DNA of 64,000 nt from assembly GCF_030160115.1 (NCBI RefSeq), contig NZ_BSNS01000023.1, positions 1-64,000 of the forward strand, in the 5' to 3' direction. Within the stretch, counting starts at the first letter, position 1. Every line of letters starts with the position of its first letter. The notes under the pieces were generated by a model. It was not told where the DNA came from, did no database searches, and saw only the letters and a program-made list of their open reading frames with translations. The position numbers were made by a program, and so were the translations under genes. The stretch comes from Devosia nitrariae (GTDB lineage Bacteria; Pseudomonadota; Alphaproteobacteria; Rhizobiales; Devosiaceae). Positions 32,537 to 41,297 of this stretch are shown here, piece by piece.

Positions 32537-34066
32537 ATGATCAAGCACGCATTGACGGTCACTCGCAGCGACGATTTCGCGGCGTGGTACCAGCAAGTTA
32601 TCACCGAAGCTGAGCTCGCCGAAGAGTCCGGCGTTCGTGGGTGCATGATCATTCGACCGTGGGGCATGGGCATCTGGGAACGCTTCCAGAGATTGCTCGA
32701 TGACCGCATCAAGGCGCTCGGCCACGACAACGCCTATTTTCCGCTGTTCATCCCCATCTCGTACTTTGCCAAGGAAGCCGAGCATGTCGAAGGGTTTGCC
32801 AAGGAGATGGCGGTTGTCACGCACCATCGCCTGAAAGCGGTCGATGGCGCGTTGCGCCCGGATCCGGATGCCGAGCTGGCAGAGCCCCTGGTCGTCAGGC
32901 CCACCTCGGAAACGGTTATCGGGGCCGCGTTCAACCGCTGGATCAAATCCTGGCGCGACCTGCCGGTGCGGATCAATCAGTGGTCCAACGTCGTGCGTTG
33001 GGAGATGCGCACGCGCATGTTCCTGCGCACCAGCGAGTTCCTCTGGCAGGAGGGCCATGCCGCCTACGCCACCGCCGACGAGGCGCGCCGGGCCACGCTT
33101 GAAGCCCTCGAGCTCTATCGCGAGTTCGCACAGCAGTGTGCCGCCATGCCCGTCATTGCCGGCGAGAAGCCGGAGAACGAGCGCTTCCCGGGCGCCGTCT
33201 CCACATTCTCGATCGAGGCGATGATGCAGGACGGCAAGGCACTGCAGGCCGGCACGTCGCACTTGCTGGGCACCAATTTCGCCGCTGCCCAGGATATCCG
33301 GTATCAGAACGAGGACAGCCAGTTCGAGCTTGCCCATACCATCAGCTGGGGCATGTCGACGCGCATGATCGGCGGGCTCATCATGATCCACGGCGACGAC
33401 GATGGGCTGCGTGTTCCGCCGCGTGTCGCGCCGTGGCAGGTTGTCATCGTGCCGATGTTGCGGGGAACGCCGGAAGGCGCGGATCTCCTCGCCTACTGCG
33501 ACGAACTGCAGGCGGCCCTCGTCCGCCAGACCGCCTTCGGCGAACCGCTTCGGGCCTTCATCGATCGGCGGGCGATGAAGACGGCGACCAAGCGTTGGTC
33601 CTGGATCAAGAAGGGCGCTCCGATCGTCGTCGAGATCGGCGCAAGGGATCTGGCGGCCCGGAAGGTGACCTTCATTCGCCGGGATCGGCTTTATGGAGAG
33701 GACGGCCAACCCTCCAATGCAAGCCTCGATATCGACTCGTTCGCCGGACAAGCTGGAATGACCCTCGATGAGTTGCAGCAGGGCCTTTTCGATGAAGCCA
33801 GCGAACGCCTCGAACGCGGCATTCGACGCGACATCTCCGACCTCGGCGCACTGAAGGAGCACTTCGAGGGCACGAAGCACCCCGGCTGGGTCGAAGTCGA
33901 GTGGGCCCGCCCCACCGGCGCCGACCTCGAACAGATCGTCGGCCAGTTGAAGGCGCTCAAGCTCACCTTGCGCAATGTGAGCATGAATGCAGCCCCCGCG
34001 ACCGGCAAGTGCATCTTTACCGGCGAGCCGGCAGCCGAACGCATACTTGTCGCGCGGGCCTACTGA
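32537..34066 (+). CDS. proS: proline--tRNA ligase, archaeal/eukaryal type
   Basis: A 509-residue class II synthetase of the ProS type-3 form. The N-terminal catalytic core has EHVEGFAKEMAVVTHH, VVRPTSETVIGAAFNRWIKS, motif 2 VVRWEMRTRMFLRTSEFLWQ, AGTSHLLGTNF and motif 3 GDDDGLRVPPR. The anticodon-binding and C-terminal domains end in a terminal tyrosine (VARAY), a mark of this type. Most alphaproteobacteria carry the bacterial form of about 440 residues, so this may be a second copy or a replacement. The zinc site is reduced to one cysteine. The start at 32537 follows GAAAGGG. Confidence 0.92.
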   Translation: MIKHALTVTRSDDFAAWYQQVITEAELAEESGVRGCMIIRPWGMGIWERFQRLLDDRIKALGHDNAYFPLFIPISYFAKEAEHVEGFAKEMAVVTHHRLKAVDGALRPDPDAELAEPLVVRPTSETVIGAAFNRWIKSWRDLPVRINQWSNVVRWEMRTRMFLRTSEFLWQEGHAAYATADEARRATLEALELYREFAQQCAAMPVIAGEKPENERFPGAVSTFSIEAMMQDGKALQAGTSHLLGTNFAAAQDIRYQNEDSQFELAHTISWGMSTRMIGGLIMIHGDDDGLRVPPRVAPWQVVIVPMLRGTPEGADLLAYCDELQAALVRQTAFGEPLRAFIDRRAMKTATKRWSWIKKGAPIVVEIGARDLAARKVTFIRRDRLYGEDGQPSNASLDIDSFAGQAGMTLDELQQGLFDEASERLERGIRRDISDLGALKEHFEGTKHPGWVEVEWARPTGADLEQIVGQLKALKLTLRNVSMNAAPATGKCIFTGEPAAERILVARAY

Positions 34067-34138
34067 CTTCGGAGGAGGCGTCGGGTGCAGCACAGCAGAA
34101 GGGCCGCGCAAGCGAATATGGGCACCTGCAGACCGGCC

Positions 34139-34951
34139 TCACCTGAAGATCAACTCACCTGCATGCTCCTCAACCCACGCAATCTCTTGCGCCCCTTCGT
34201 CGAGCACACCGCGACGAGCAAGCTCTACCTCCCACTCGGATCCGTCGGCGACAAGCTTCCACATGTGGTCCTGCAAATGCCGCATCCGCGCGATGCCCGC
34301 CTCGACGACGCCGACATCAGGCTCGCAACCGTAGGCGTCGAGCAGCAAGCGAAAGCGGCGGGCCTTTTCGCCAACGCCCGTCGGCAGGCCATGTGCCCGA
34401 CACTTCGCGTCGCGCCAGAACGGCACCCAGCGCCAGGCGACAAAGCCGAGGTCTGCGGCGCGAGGGCCCGGCGCCGCGGCGTCCCAATCGATGAACGCCA
34501 CCGGCAGGCCGTCTCGAAACACGGTATTCCAGGGCGTCAGATCGTTGTGGCAGATCGTCTCGACAGGCAGACGAGGCTCCAGGCGCCACGCGCGGCCGGC
34601 CCATGGAAAGCTCGCCGCGGCATCGTGATAGGCACGTATAAGCGTGCCCAGATGCACGAGCACGTCGTCACGCCAGACATAGTCCGGGAGGCGAAGGTCG
34701 AAGCGGCCGCCTTCGTCCGGGATGAAACCGGCGCCTTGCCCGACCTCCCCCTCGATGTAGCTCAGGACCTCCCGCCCCTGGTCGTCGAAGCCCAGCGCTC
34801 GGGGCGCCCCGGCAAATCCTTGACGCTCGACGTGCCGCAGCAGATCGAGGACGGCGTGAGACCAGGAGCGAGCGTCGCGCCGGACCGTCTCGCCGACGCG
34901 AACGACACGCGAGTCCGCACCGCCCTCCAGCGGAATCTCTGCCTCATCCAT
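34139..34951 (-). CDS. aminoglycoside phosphotransferase (APH) family protein
   Basis: A 270-residue APH-fold kinase with the catalytic loop ICHNDLTPWNTVF and the metal motif VAFIDWDAAAPGPRAADLGF. The N-lobe contains RVGETVRRDARSWSHAVLDL. APH-family proteins phosphorylate aminoglycosides or other small alcohols (homoserine, choline, methylthioribose). The sequence does not fix the substrate, so drug resistance should not be assumed. The ATG at 34951 is chosen as the first methionine before the conserved region; the frame is open far upstream. Convergent with proS. Confidence 0.8.
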   Translation of the reverse strand: MDEAEIPLEGGADSRVVRVGETVRRDARSWSHAVLDLLRHVERQGFAGAPRALGFDDQGREVLSYIEGEVGQGAGFIPDEGGRFDLRLPDYVWRDDVLVHLGTLIRAYHDAAASFPWAGRAWRLEPRLPVETICHNDLTPWNTVFRDGLPVAFIDWDAAAPGPRAADLGFVAWRWVPFWRDAKCRAHGLPTGVGEKARRFRLLLDAYGCEPDVGVVEAGIARMRHLQDHMWKLVADGSEWEVELARRGVLDEGAQEIAWVEEHAGELIFR

Positions 34952-35249
34952 ACGTCCGGCTAACTCCCACCGTCGTGCGTCGACGGTGTCGATGGTAAGG
35001 CCGACACTGCGCCATCGGCAATGACCCAGGCCTCTGGCTCTTCGTCGTCGCCGGTTACGATTGCCGCCCCCTTCGTCTTTTGGGCTGCAACGCCGGCTTC
35101 CGCGCGGCGTTATCAAAATTGAGTCCAACCAGCCGCTCGGGTGACTTGGAGCGCCGGTCATTCGGAGAGGCGATCCATTGCGCCGGGACGAGCCTCTGTC
35201 CGGCGTGGCAAGGCGACGGCAGCGGGAAAAGGACCGACCGGATCTTGGA

Positions 35250-35492
35250 ATGACCACCTCTCGGGACCGGTACTACCCTACCACCATCCTGGCCTGGCGC
35301 GCGCACGTCGATGCCTTCTATGGGGATCTCGCGCATTATGACCGGGCACCCGCCGTGCGTACGATGCTGTTTGCCTGCATCTCCTGGCTGAACACCGACC
35401 CTGGGGACACGCAGTTGCGCGACCGTATTCAAAAGGTCAAGGACGAGCTTGAAACGTGGCTTTCAGATCGCGGAGAACCCTACTTGGGGTGA
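35250..35492 (+). CDS. small hypothetical protein
   Basis: An 80-residue protein rich in aromatic and charged residues: YYPTTILAWRAHVDAFYGDL, then RDRIQKVKDELETWLSDRGE. The C-terminal part looks like a short coiled coil. I do not recognise a family. The ATG at 35250 has only TTGGA as ribosome binding site. It converges on the antiporter gene, ending 6 bases before that gene's stop. Confidence 0.5.
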   Translation: MTTSRDRYYPTTILAWRAHVDAFYGDLAHYDRAPAVRTMLFACISWLNTDPGDTQLRDRIQKVKDELETWLSDRGEPYLG

Positions 35493-35498
35493 GGGATG

Positions 35499-36791
35499 TC
35501 ACCTTTCGACCTCGGCCGGCTGCTTATTGTGGCCCGCGGCAAGCTGCCCGTCGCGCGTCACCCGCTCCACCACGGCCCCTGCGGTCAATCCGTGGATGAT
35601 GGTGGAGAGCGTGATGGTCAGGGCAATGGTTGCCCAGAGCTGCCCCTCGTTCAAGAACTCGATGTGAGCGGCTGCGTAGGCGAGATAGTAGATCGAGCCA
35701 ATTCCGCGAATGCCGAAGACAGCAACGACCATCCGCTCGCCCGACAAGAGCTGCGTCCCTGCCAGCCCCAGCCAGCCGACCGCCGGACGGATGACGAGCA
35801 GCAAGGCGAGGCTGATCGCGATGTGCTGCCAGTCGAGCACCGGCAGGAGCACCGGCAGTACGCTGCCGATAAGGATGAGAATGACGGACGTCAACGCGTG
35901 CTCGATCGCCTGGGTGAAGCTGTGAAGGGTCACGTGGAATTCGTGCCGGGCTTCCGCCCGCCGCAGCACGAGGCCGGCAACGAACGCGGCGATGAAGCCA
36001 TAGCCCTCGATGAGCTCAGTCGCGCCGTAGCAGAGGAGGATACCCGCAAGCGCCAGCACGCCCGAGCCTGTATCGGCCAACGCATTGCCTCTGGGCACGA
36101 CGAACAGGATCCTGCCGATCAGCCAGCCGAGCCCCGCGCCGGCCACGAGGCCGACGATGATGCGATAAAAGACATCGAGCGCGAGCCACCGCAGTCCCCA
36201 GGCTTCCGGCGCGAACCCCTCGGCGGCGATGATCAGACCCAGATAGACGAAGGGAAAGGTGAGGCCGTCATTAAGGCCGGCCTCGGCCGTCAGCGAGAAG
36301 CGCACCGGGTGCTCTCCGCCTTCCGTGGGCGGCCCCACCTGCACATCCCCGGCGAGCACCGGATCGGTTGGCGCGAGCACGGCACCGAGCAGAAGCGCTC
36401 CGGCAAGAGTCATTCCGGCCAAAAGCCATCCAAGCAGAGCCACTGCGGCAATCGTCAGCGGCATGACGACGGCGAGCAGCCGCACTGTGGGTTGCCACTT
36501 CCGGTAGCTGCTCAGATTGTCGATGCGCAGGCCCGTGCCGAAGAGGGCGACGATCACCGCCAGTTCGCTCGTCAACTCCCAGATCCGCGGCTGCGTTCGC
36601 GGGTCGATCACCGCCGGCATGCCCGGAATCCAGCTGAACGCCAAGGCCCCTGACAGGATCAGCAGCGCCGAAGCTGCCGGTTCGCGTCCTGAAAGGAACC
36701 GGGGGATCCAATAAGCTAGTATCATGCCGGCGCCGATCGCCACCATGGCGACATGGTAGGGGTCCAGCCCGAAAAAGGATTCACTCTGCAT
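35499..36791 (-). CDS. cation:proton antiporter (CPA1/NhaP type)
   Basis: A 430-residue membrane antiporter with about 12 helices. Landmarks are LLLGAVLAPTDPVLAGDVQV, the ion-binding region AEAGLNDGLTFPFVYLGLII (the ND pair) and GIRGIGSIYYLAYAAAH. It exchanges Na+ or K+ for H+ and serves pH and salt homeostasis. The ATG at 36791 is preferred; an open frame upstream to 36938 carries no conserved sequence. There is no C-terminal RCK domain. It is divergent from the BrkB-like gene at 37021. Confidence 0.88.
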   Translation of the reverse strand: MQSESFFGLDPYHVAMVAIGAGMILAYWIPRFLSGREPAASALLILSGALAFSWIPGMPAVIDPRTQPRIWELTSELAVIVALFGTGLRIDNLSSYRKWQPTVRLLAVVMPLTIAAVALLGWLLAGMTLAGALLLGAVLAPTDPVLAGDVQVGPPTEGGEHPVRFSLTAEAGLNDGLTFPFVYLGLIIAAEGFAPEAWGLRWLALDVFYRIIVGLVAGAGLGWLIGRILFVVPRGNALADTGSGVLALAGILLCYGATELIEGYGFIAAFVAGLVLRRAEARHEFHVTLHSFTQAIEHALTSVILILIGSVLPVLLPVLDWQHIAISLALLLVIRPAVGWLGLAGTQLLSGERMVVAVFGIRGIGSIYYLAYAAAHIEFLNEGQLWATIALTITLSTIIHGLTAGAVVERVTRDGQLAAGHNKQPAEVER

Positions 36792-37020
36792 TAAAAGCCC
36801 AAACCACCTCCCGACGCTGATGAAGGTAAGCGCGAATGGGCTGTCCGGGTTCCGGCACCCGTGCCGATCGGCCGTTTCCGGAGGTTCGGCACCGGACGGC
36901 TTTTCCAGTCCATGGTCAGGAGCAATGACCTTGTCCAAGGCCTAACCGATGTGCAGGCCAGCGCCAAACTGCAACCGGGCAGGGTTGTGTTCGTTGGGCT
37001 GTGAGGAGCCGGGAGTCGCC

Positions 37021-38190
37021 ATGACAGATGCCACCCAAAAGCTCTCGCAGCAGGAACCCGGCCGCGGCAGGGGAGCCGAAAGCCCGCAGGAGATTCCCTT
37101 CCGAGGCTGGAAGGATGTGCTCTGGCGCACCTACCATGAGATCAGGGAGGATCGGGTGACGATGATCGCGGCGGCCGTCACGTACTTCCTGTTGCTGTCG
37201 ATGGTCCCAGCGTTGACAGCGCTGGTGTCGATCTACGGGCTCTTCACCGATCCGGGGACGGTGACCGAACACATTCGCCTGCTTTCCTCGGTCGTGCCTG
37301 AAGGCGGCATGCAGATCATCGAGGAGCAACTGACGCGCCTTAGTTCCGCCGGCCGCACGACACTGGGCTTTGCCCTGCTGTTCTCGGTCGGCATCGCACT
37401 CTGGAGCGCCAGTGCGGGGGTCAAGAACCTGTTCGAGGCGATGAATATCGCCTATGAGGAACACGAAAGTCGGAACTTCTTCCAGCTCAACGCCGTAGCG
37501 CTGCTCTTCACCCTCGCCGGGCTCGTAGCGATCGTCGCCATGATCGGCGTCGCCGTGGTTGTCCCGGTGGTGCTCAACCTGCTGGGTCTGGGTGGTGGGC
37601 TGGACTGGCTCGTGCAGATCGGTTCCTATGTTCTCCTGGCCCTGTTCCTTCTCACCGGTATTGCCGCCCTCTATCGCTTCGGGCCCAGCCGGCAGCAGGC
37701 GACCTGGCGGTGGATCACTCCCGGGGCGGTCTTTGCGGTCGTTGCCATCCTCGTCGTCTCCATCCTCTTTTCCTGGTACGCCAGCAACTTCGGCAATTAC
37801 GACAGGACCTACGGATCCCTTGGCGGCCTCATTGCGCTTTTGACCTGGATCTGGATTTCCATGATGGTCCTGATCATGGGTGCCGAGCTGAACTCGGAGG
37901 CCGAGCGCCAGACCAGCAAGGACACTACCATTGGCCCCGACGAGCCGATGGGAGAGCGAGACGCCACCGTTGCCGACACGGTCGCCCCTTGGGACGGCAA
38001 GCACGACCGCGGTGACGGCCATAGCGGGGAATGGCAGGCCGGCTACAATGCAGCCATGAGGATGCGGCCAACCGCCCGCCGTCCACTCTCCCTCAGCTCA
38101 CTGCTGATCGCCATACCGGCCGCGGCCGCCGTCGCCCTGCTGGACCGGGGTAGGCGGGAAAGCAGCGACAAGGCCAACAGGCCGCCTTAG
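37021..38190 (+). CDS. YihY/BrkB family membrane protein
   Basis: A 389-residue protein. It has the BrkB hallmark DVLWRTYHEIREDRVTMIAA followed by six hydrophobic helices, with LWSASAGVKNLFEAMNIAYE and ITPGAVFAVVAILVVSILFS. After the last helix it has a hydrophilic tail of about 80 residues, rich in Asp and Glu, ending in a seventh short hydrophobic stretch. YihY proteins were once called tRNA processing enzymes (RNase BN) but are now considered membrane proteins of unknown function. The ATG at 37021 is the first with conserved sequence. Confidence 0.87.
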   Translation: MTDATQKLSQQEPGRGRGAESPQEIPFRGWKDVLWRTYHEIREDRVTMIAAAVTYFLLLSMVPALTALVSIYGLFTDPGTVTEHIRLLSSVVPEGGMQIIEEQLTRLSSAGRTTLGFALLFSVGIALWSASAGVKNLFEAMNIAYEEHESRNFFQLNAVALLFTLAGLVAIVAMIGVAVVVPVVLNLLGLGGGLDWLVQIGSYVLLALFLLTGIAALYRFGPSRQQATWRWITPGAVFAVVAILVVSILFSWYASNFGNYDRTYGSLGGLIALLTWIWISMMVLIMGAELNSEAERQTSKDTTIGPDEPMGERDATVADTVAPWDGKHDRGDGHSGEWQAGYNAAMRMRPTARRPLSLSSLLIAIPAAAAVALLDRGRRESSDKANRPP

Positions 38191-38194
38191 AGCC

Positions 38195-38431
38195 TCATTC
38201 GCCCCCGAGCGCGATCATGTTCCACGACCGATCGACGGCCGTGACCGTCTCGAACTCCCAAGCCAGCTGCCGCGAGATCTTGCCCGGCCCGCAGCCGATA
38301 TCGAGCAGCGCCCCGCGCGCCGGCGCGATCTCGACAAGTCTTTCGAACAGGGAATCCGGATAGGGCGGCCGGAAGGGGTAGTTCTCGACAACGTCTGCTT
38401 GCGTAAAGGAAGCGCCTGCGCGTTCGCTCGA
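38195..38431 (-). pseudogene. methyltransferase fragment (copy of 31561-32343)
   Basis: SERAGASFTQADVVENYPFR, then LVEIAPARGALLDIGCGPGK and AWEFETVTAVDRSWNMIALG match the first 80 residues of the methyltransferase at 31561-32343 almost exactly, with about 90 percent DNA identity by eye. The start codon is lost (TCG where the intact gene has ATG). The frame stops at 38195, right after the nucleotide-binding region. The remaining two thirds are missing. It lies between brkB and the AAC(3)-like gene. Confidence 0.85.
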
Positions 38432-38444
38432 TGTCCATCCCCGA

Positions 38445-39176
38445 TCAGCCAAGTCTGTCCTCCATCCATGTCGTGGCAAACTCCACAAAGTCCCGCGCCG
38501 GAACCAGTTCTGCGTTGCACCGCCCTACCAGGCCGGTACGTGCCTTACCAGTGGCCAGGAAGTCGATGAGGATGCGCGCGAAATAGTCGTCGTCTCCGCC
38601 ATTCTCCCAATCTGCTATGCCATCGGTATCATCAAGGGATTCGATCCATTGCTCCCCGATGTCAGCACGCAAATAGCGTAGTCGGCTGCGCCGCTTTTCA
38701 GGAAGCTCGGCCAGGTACTCCGCATAGTGGGTCAAAGTCATGGTGTCGGTATCTGCGCCGAGGCGGAGCACCGCGCCGCCGATCTCCACAAGCCGTTCGA
38801 GCACCGATCGCGGCCCATGATAATCGTGCAGCGGCATCGGTTCGAGGAGTGGTGCAGCTAGCGGCCCGATCGCCGCATATCGAGATGCTGCATGATCGTT
38901 GACACGAACACCAGGCCGCCTGCGAAACGTTTCAGCAAGAACGCCCATTTCTGGATCAGCCGGGGTTGTCGCGGCGTCGAAGGGGACGGAGGCATCCGCG
39001 CCGAGCATCATGAGGAGCGTGCCGTCCGGGGCGAGCGCCTCCTGCAAGGCGTCGAGTACGCCATCGGCCCCGCCTGCCACGGTACCGAGCCGCCGCAGGC
39101 TGGCATGCACCATCAGCGCCCCGCCCCCAACGCCGAGCGCGCGCAATTGCTGAGCAAGTTCTTGGCGGTCGATCAT
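38445..39176 (-). CDS. aminoglycoside N3-acetyltransferase (AAC(3)) family protein
   Basis: A 243-residue member of the AAC(3) family: QQLRALGVGGGALMVHASLR, then GGADGVLDALQEALAPDGTL and DYHGPRSVLERLVEIGGAVL with LGADTDTMTLTHYAEYLAE. It uses acetyl-CoA and, in typed members, acetylates the 3-amino group of 2-deoxystreptamine. The length is slightly under the usual 255-280. Chromosomal members often have unknown natural substrates. The ATG at 39176 opens the conserved region. It lies next to the methyltransferase remnant. Confidence 0.8.
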   Translation of the reverse strand: MIDRQELAQQLRALGVGGGALMVHASLRRLGTVAGGADGVLDALQEALAPDGTLLMMLGADASVPFDAATTPADPEMGVLAETFRRRPGVRVNDHAASRYAAIGPLAAPLLEPMPLHDYHGPRSVLERLVEIGGAVLRLGADTDTMTLTHYAEYLAELPEKRRSRLRYLRADIGEQWIESLDDTDGIADWENGGDDDYFARILIDFLATGKARTGLVGRCNAELVPARDFVEFATTWMEDRLG

Positions 39177-39382
39177 GCGCGCGCAACGACGGTGTCTGCT
39201 TGCTCGACCCATACCTCATTGGAGGGCTGTAGAGTAGACGTCGTTCTCCGTTTCGTCGGCCTCTGCCCACCCAACACCGCCGATTGCCGTGCAAATTGGT
39301 CCTCGCAGGATGTCTCCGGCACAGCGGCCGTGTCGATGTGGCGCCAACCAGTCTTTCCGCTAATATCGGACGCGGAGGAACC

Positions 39383-40333
39383 ATGACCGAACTCGTCATC
39401 CGCCCGCTGCGACCGGGCGAAACCGAGCTTTTCCTGTCGTACCCGTTTCCGCGCCAGCGCGAATTGTGGGAAACGGGGCGCGACCACGCCGCCTTGCTTG
39501 CGTCCGGTGAGTATCGGCCCGAGCACACCTGGGTGGCGATCCGGGACGGGATTGTCGTCGCCCGGGCGTGCTGGTGGACGGGACAAGGGGATGAACGGCC
39601 GGCATCGCTCGATTGGATCGAGGCCGAGCCGGGGCCGCAGCAGGTCGAACTCGCAACGAGGCTCCTGCTCGCTGCGCACGAGACGATGCGCAACGACGAG
39701 GGCAAGCGCCCAGACTGTCACCTGTTCCTGCCGCCCGGCTGGCGTGACAACGAGGCGCTGCGGGTTGCGGGGGAGGCCAGGCTGCAGGCGGCGCAGAACG
39801 CCGGGCTGACGCTGTTCGTTGAAAGATTTTCATACCGCTGGTCGGCCGAACGTGACGGCCTGCCGGCGCGCAGCGATCGACTGGAGTTCCGCCCCGCCGA
39901 GGATAGCCAGATGCTGGCGGCGCTCCGCCAGGTGTTGATCGGCACCCTCGATGCACACGACCGACGCAACGTTGCCGCCCACGGCATCGACCGTGCGGCC
40001 GAGCTGCAGTTGCAGGGCCTCAACTGGTTTCCCTCCCCGCGTGACTGGTGGCAGTTGGCGTACACCGGGTCGGGCGAGCTCGTGGGCGTGATCGTGCCGG
40101 CGCGTAACTACACCATGCCGACGATCGGCTACCTCGGCGTCGTCCCCAGGGAGCGCGGCCGTGGCTACGTCAACGACCTCCTGGCCGAAATGGCCTGGCG
40201 CCTCAGCGAGCTCGCGCCCGGCGAGGAAGTCGGCGCCGACACCGACTTCGACAATGTGCCGATGGCGAGGGCATTCACGCGCGCCGGTTTCCGCACCACC
40301 GAGGAACATCTCGTGCTAACCGACACGCAATGA
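39383..40333 (+). CDS. GNAT family acetyltransferase, two-domain
   Basis: A 316-residue protein with two GNAT-like halves. The first (1-150) is degenerate: TELVIRPLRPGETELFLSYP. The second carries a good motif A, IGYLGVVPRERGRGYVNDLL, and DTDFDNVPMARAFTRAGFRT near the C-terminus. This length and build are typical of GNATs acting on larger or peptide substrates. GGAGGAACC stands before the ATG. It is divergent from the AAC(3)-like gene, with a 206-bp gap. Confidence 0.82.
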   Translation: MTELVIRPLRPGETELFLSYPFPRQRELWETGRDHAALLASGEYRPEHTWVAIRDGIVVARACWWTGQGDERPASLDWIEAEPGPQQVELATRLLLAAHETMRNDEGKRPDCHLFLPPGWRDNEALRVAGEARLQAAQNAGLTLFVERFSYRWSAERDGLPARSDRLEFRPAEDSQMLAALRQVLIGTLDAHDRRNVAAHGIDRAAELQLQGLNWFPSPRDWWQLAYTGSGELVGVIVPARNYTMPTIGYLGVVPRERGRGYVNDLLAEMAWRLSELAPGEEVGADTDFDNVPMARAFTRAGFRTTEEHLVLTDTQ

Positions 40334-40368
40334 TGTCTTTCAGGCGGACGCCCCCGTCCCGCAGCCGC

Positions 40369-41049
40369 CTAGTCAACCCACGGAAACCCATCAGGATCGG
40401 CCTTGGCGCGCGCCAGAACCGTGTCATCGTCATGGCCACGGATGTGTTCGAGAAATGGGAAGTCGTCCGGGCTGACGGTGATCCGCGCCATGGGGCGAAC
40501 CGATTCAAGGCTCGCCCACTGGGGAACATGCGCGCGGCCGCCGTGGACGTCCTGTGGCGGCATGAGCTCGAACGTGTCGCGCGGCAGGAAATATACGACG
40601 CCGCTAGCGAAGGCGCGCGCTTCGAGCGCCGGGCGGCTGACCGAGAAGAAGTAGTGAGGAGCGCCGAGTCCGCCATCGGTCTCAAGGCGCAGCGCGGCGT
40701 TGACGATGAACATTGGAGTGGAGGGTCGGTCGAGGACTGCATAGAACATAGACCACAGCCCGTCAGATGTGGCGTACACGGCCTTGCGGTCTCCGAAAGG
40801 GTGCACGTCGTTCGACTGGCGCGGCTCGAATACGTCGATACCCGCGTTCTGTGAGCCATGCACCACAATCGGCCGGGTTTCGGCAATGTGGCAGATGAAC
40901 TGCCAGCGCGGCCAAGGAAGGTCGTATGCGATGGGTGCGTTGCCGCCGCGGCGGACGGCTGCATCGAAAAGCGCGTCAAATGCCGCGCGCGCCACGGGGT
41001 CGTCGACGTGCGGCGGGCGAGGCATGAGGAAGTCAGGGTAAGCTGGCAT
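40369..41049 (-). CDS. hypothetical protein, possible ADP-ribosyltransferase-like fold
   Basis: A 226-residue soluble protein. The conserved-looking block is VVHGSQNAGIDVFEPRQSND, followed by AVYATSDGLWSMFYAVLDRP. HGS...FEPR...F...AVYAT resembles the strand pattern of small ART/PARP-like folds (H-x-S then Y/F-A-T). A further block is VVYFLPRDTFELMPPQDVHG. This resemblance is only to the eye. It has no signal peptide, and its toxicity or role is unknown. It converges with the GNAT gene. Confidence 0.6.
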   Translation of the reverse strand: MPAYPDFLMPRPPHVDDPVARAAFDALFDAAVRRGGNAPIAYDLPWPRWQFICHIAETRPIVVHGSQNAGIDVFEPRQSNDVHPFGDRKAVYATSDGLWSMFYAVLDRPSTPMFIVNAALRLETDGGLGAPHYFFSVSRPALEARAFASGVVYFLPRDTFELMPPQDVHGGRAHVPQWASLESVRPMARITVSPDDFPFLEHIRGHDDDTVLARAKADPDGFPWVD

Positions 41050-41297
41050 CGCGCGAATCGTCCTCTTTCGCGCATCCTATCAGGCGAATGACGGAGTCAC
41101 TCGGTCCGGTGGGCTCGGTCTATGCGCAAGCCTGGTACGAGCGCCTGACGAGCTTGGGCTCAGTCCCGATTTTTGGAGAGTGTGTTCGGCCTACGCTTTC
41201 GCTCCATCCACAGCCTTCGACGCCACGGGCTTCAAATTACCCCGATTCTCGGGGCATCTCTTGTCTCTAACCCAACAGCTCCTGAGAATTCCGGCCG

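Noticed and set aside
32375..34111. 578-codon open frame on the minus strand, antisense to proS
   Set aside because: It is a shadow of the GC-rich proS codons. It has no family match, and the proS motifs on the other strand are unambiguous.
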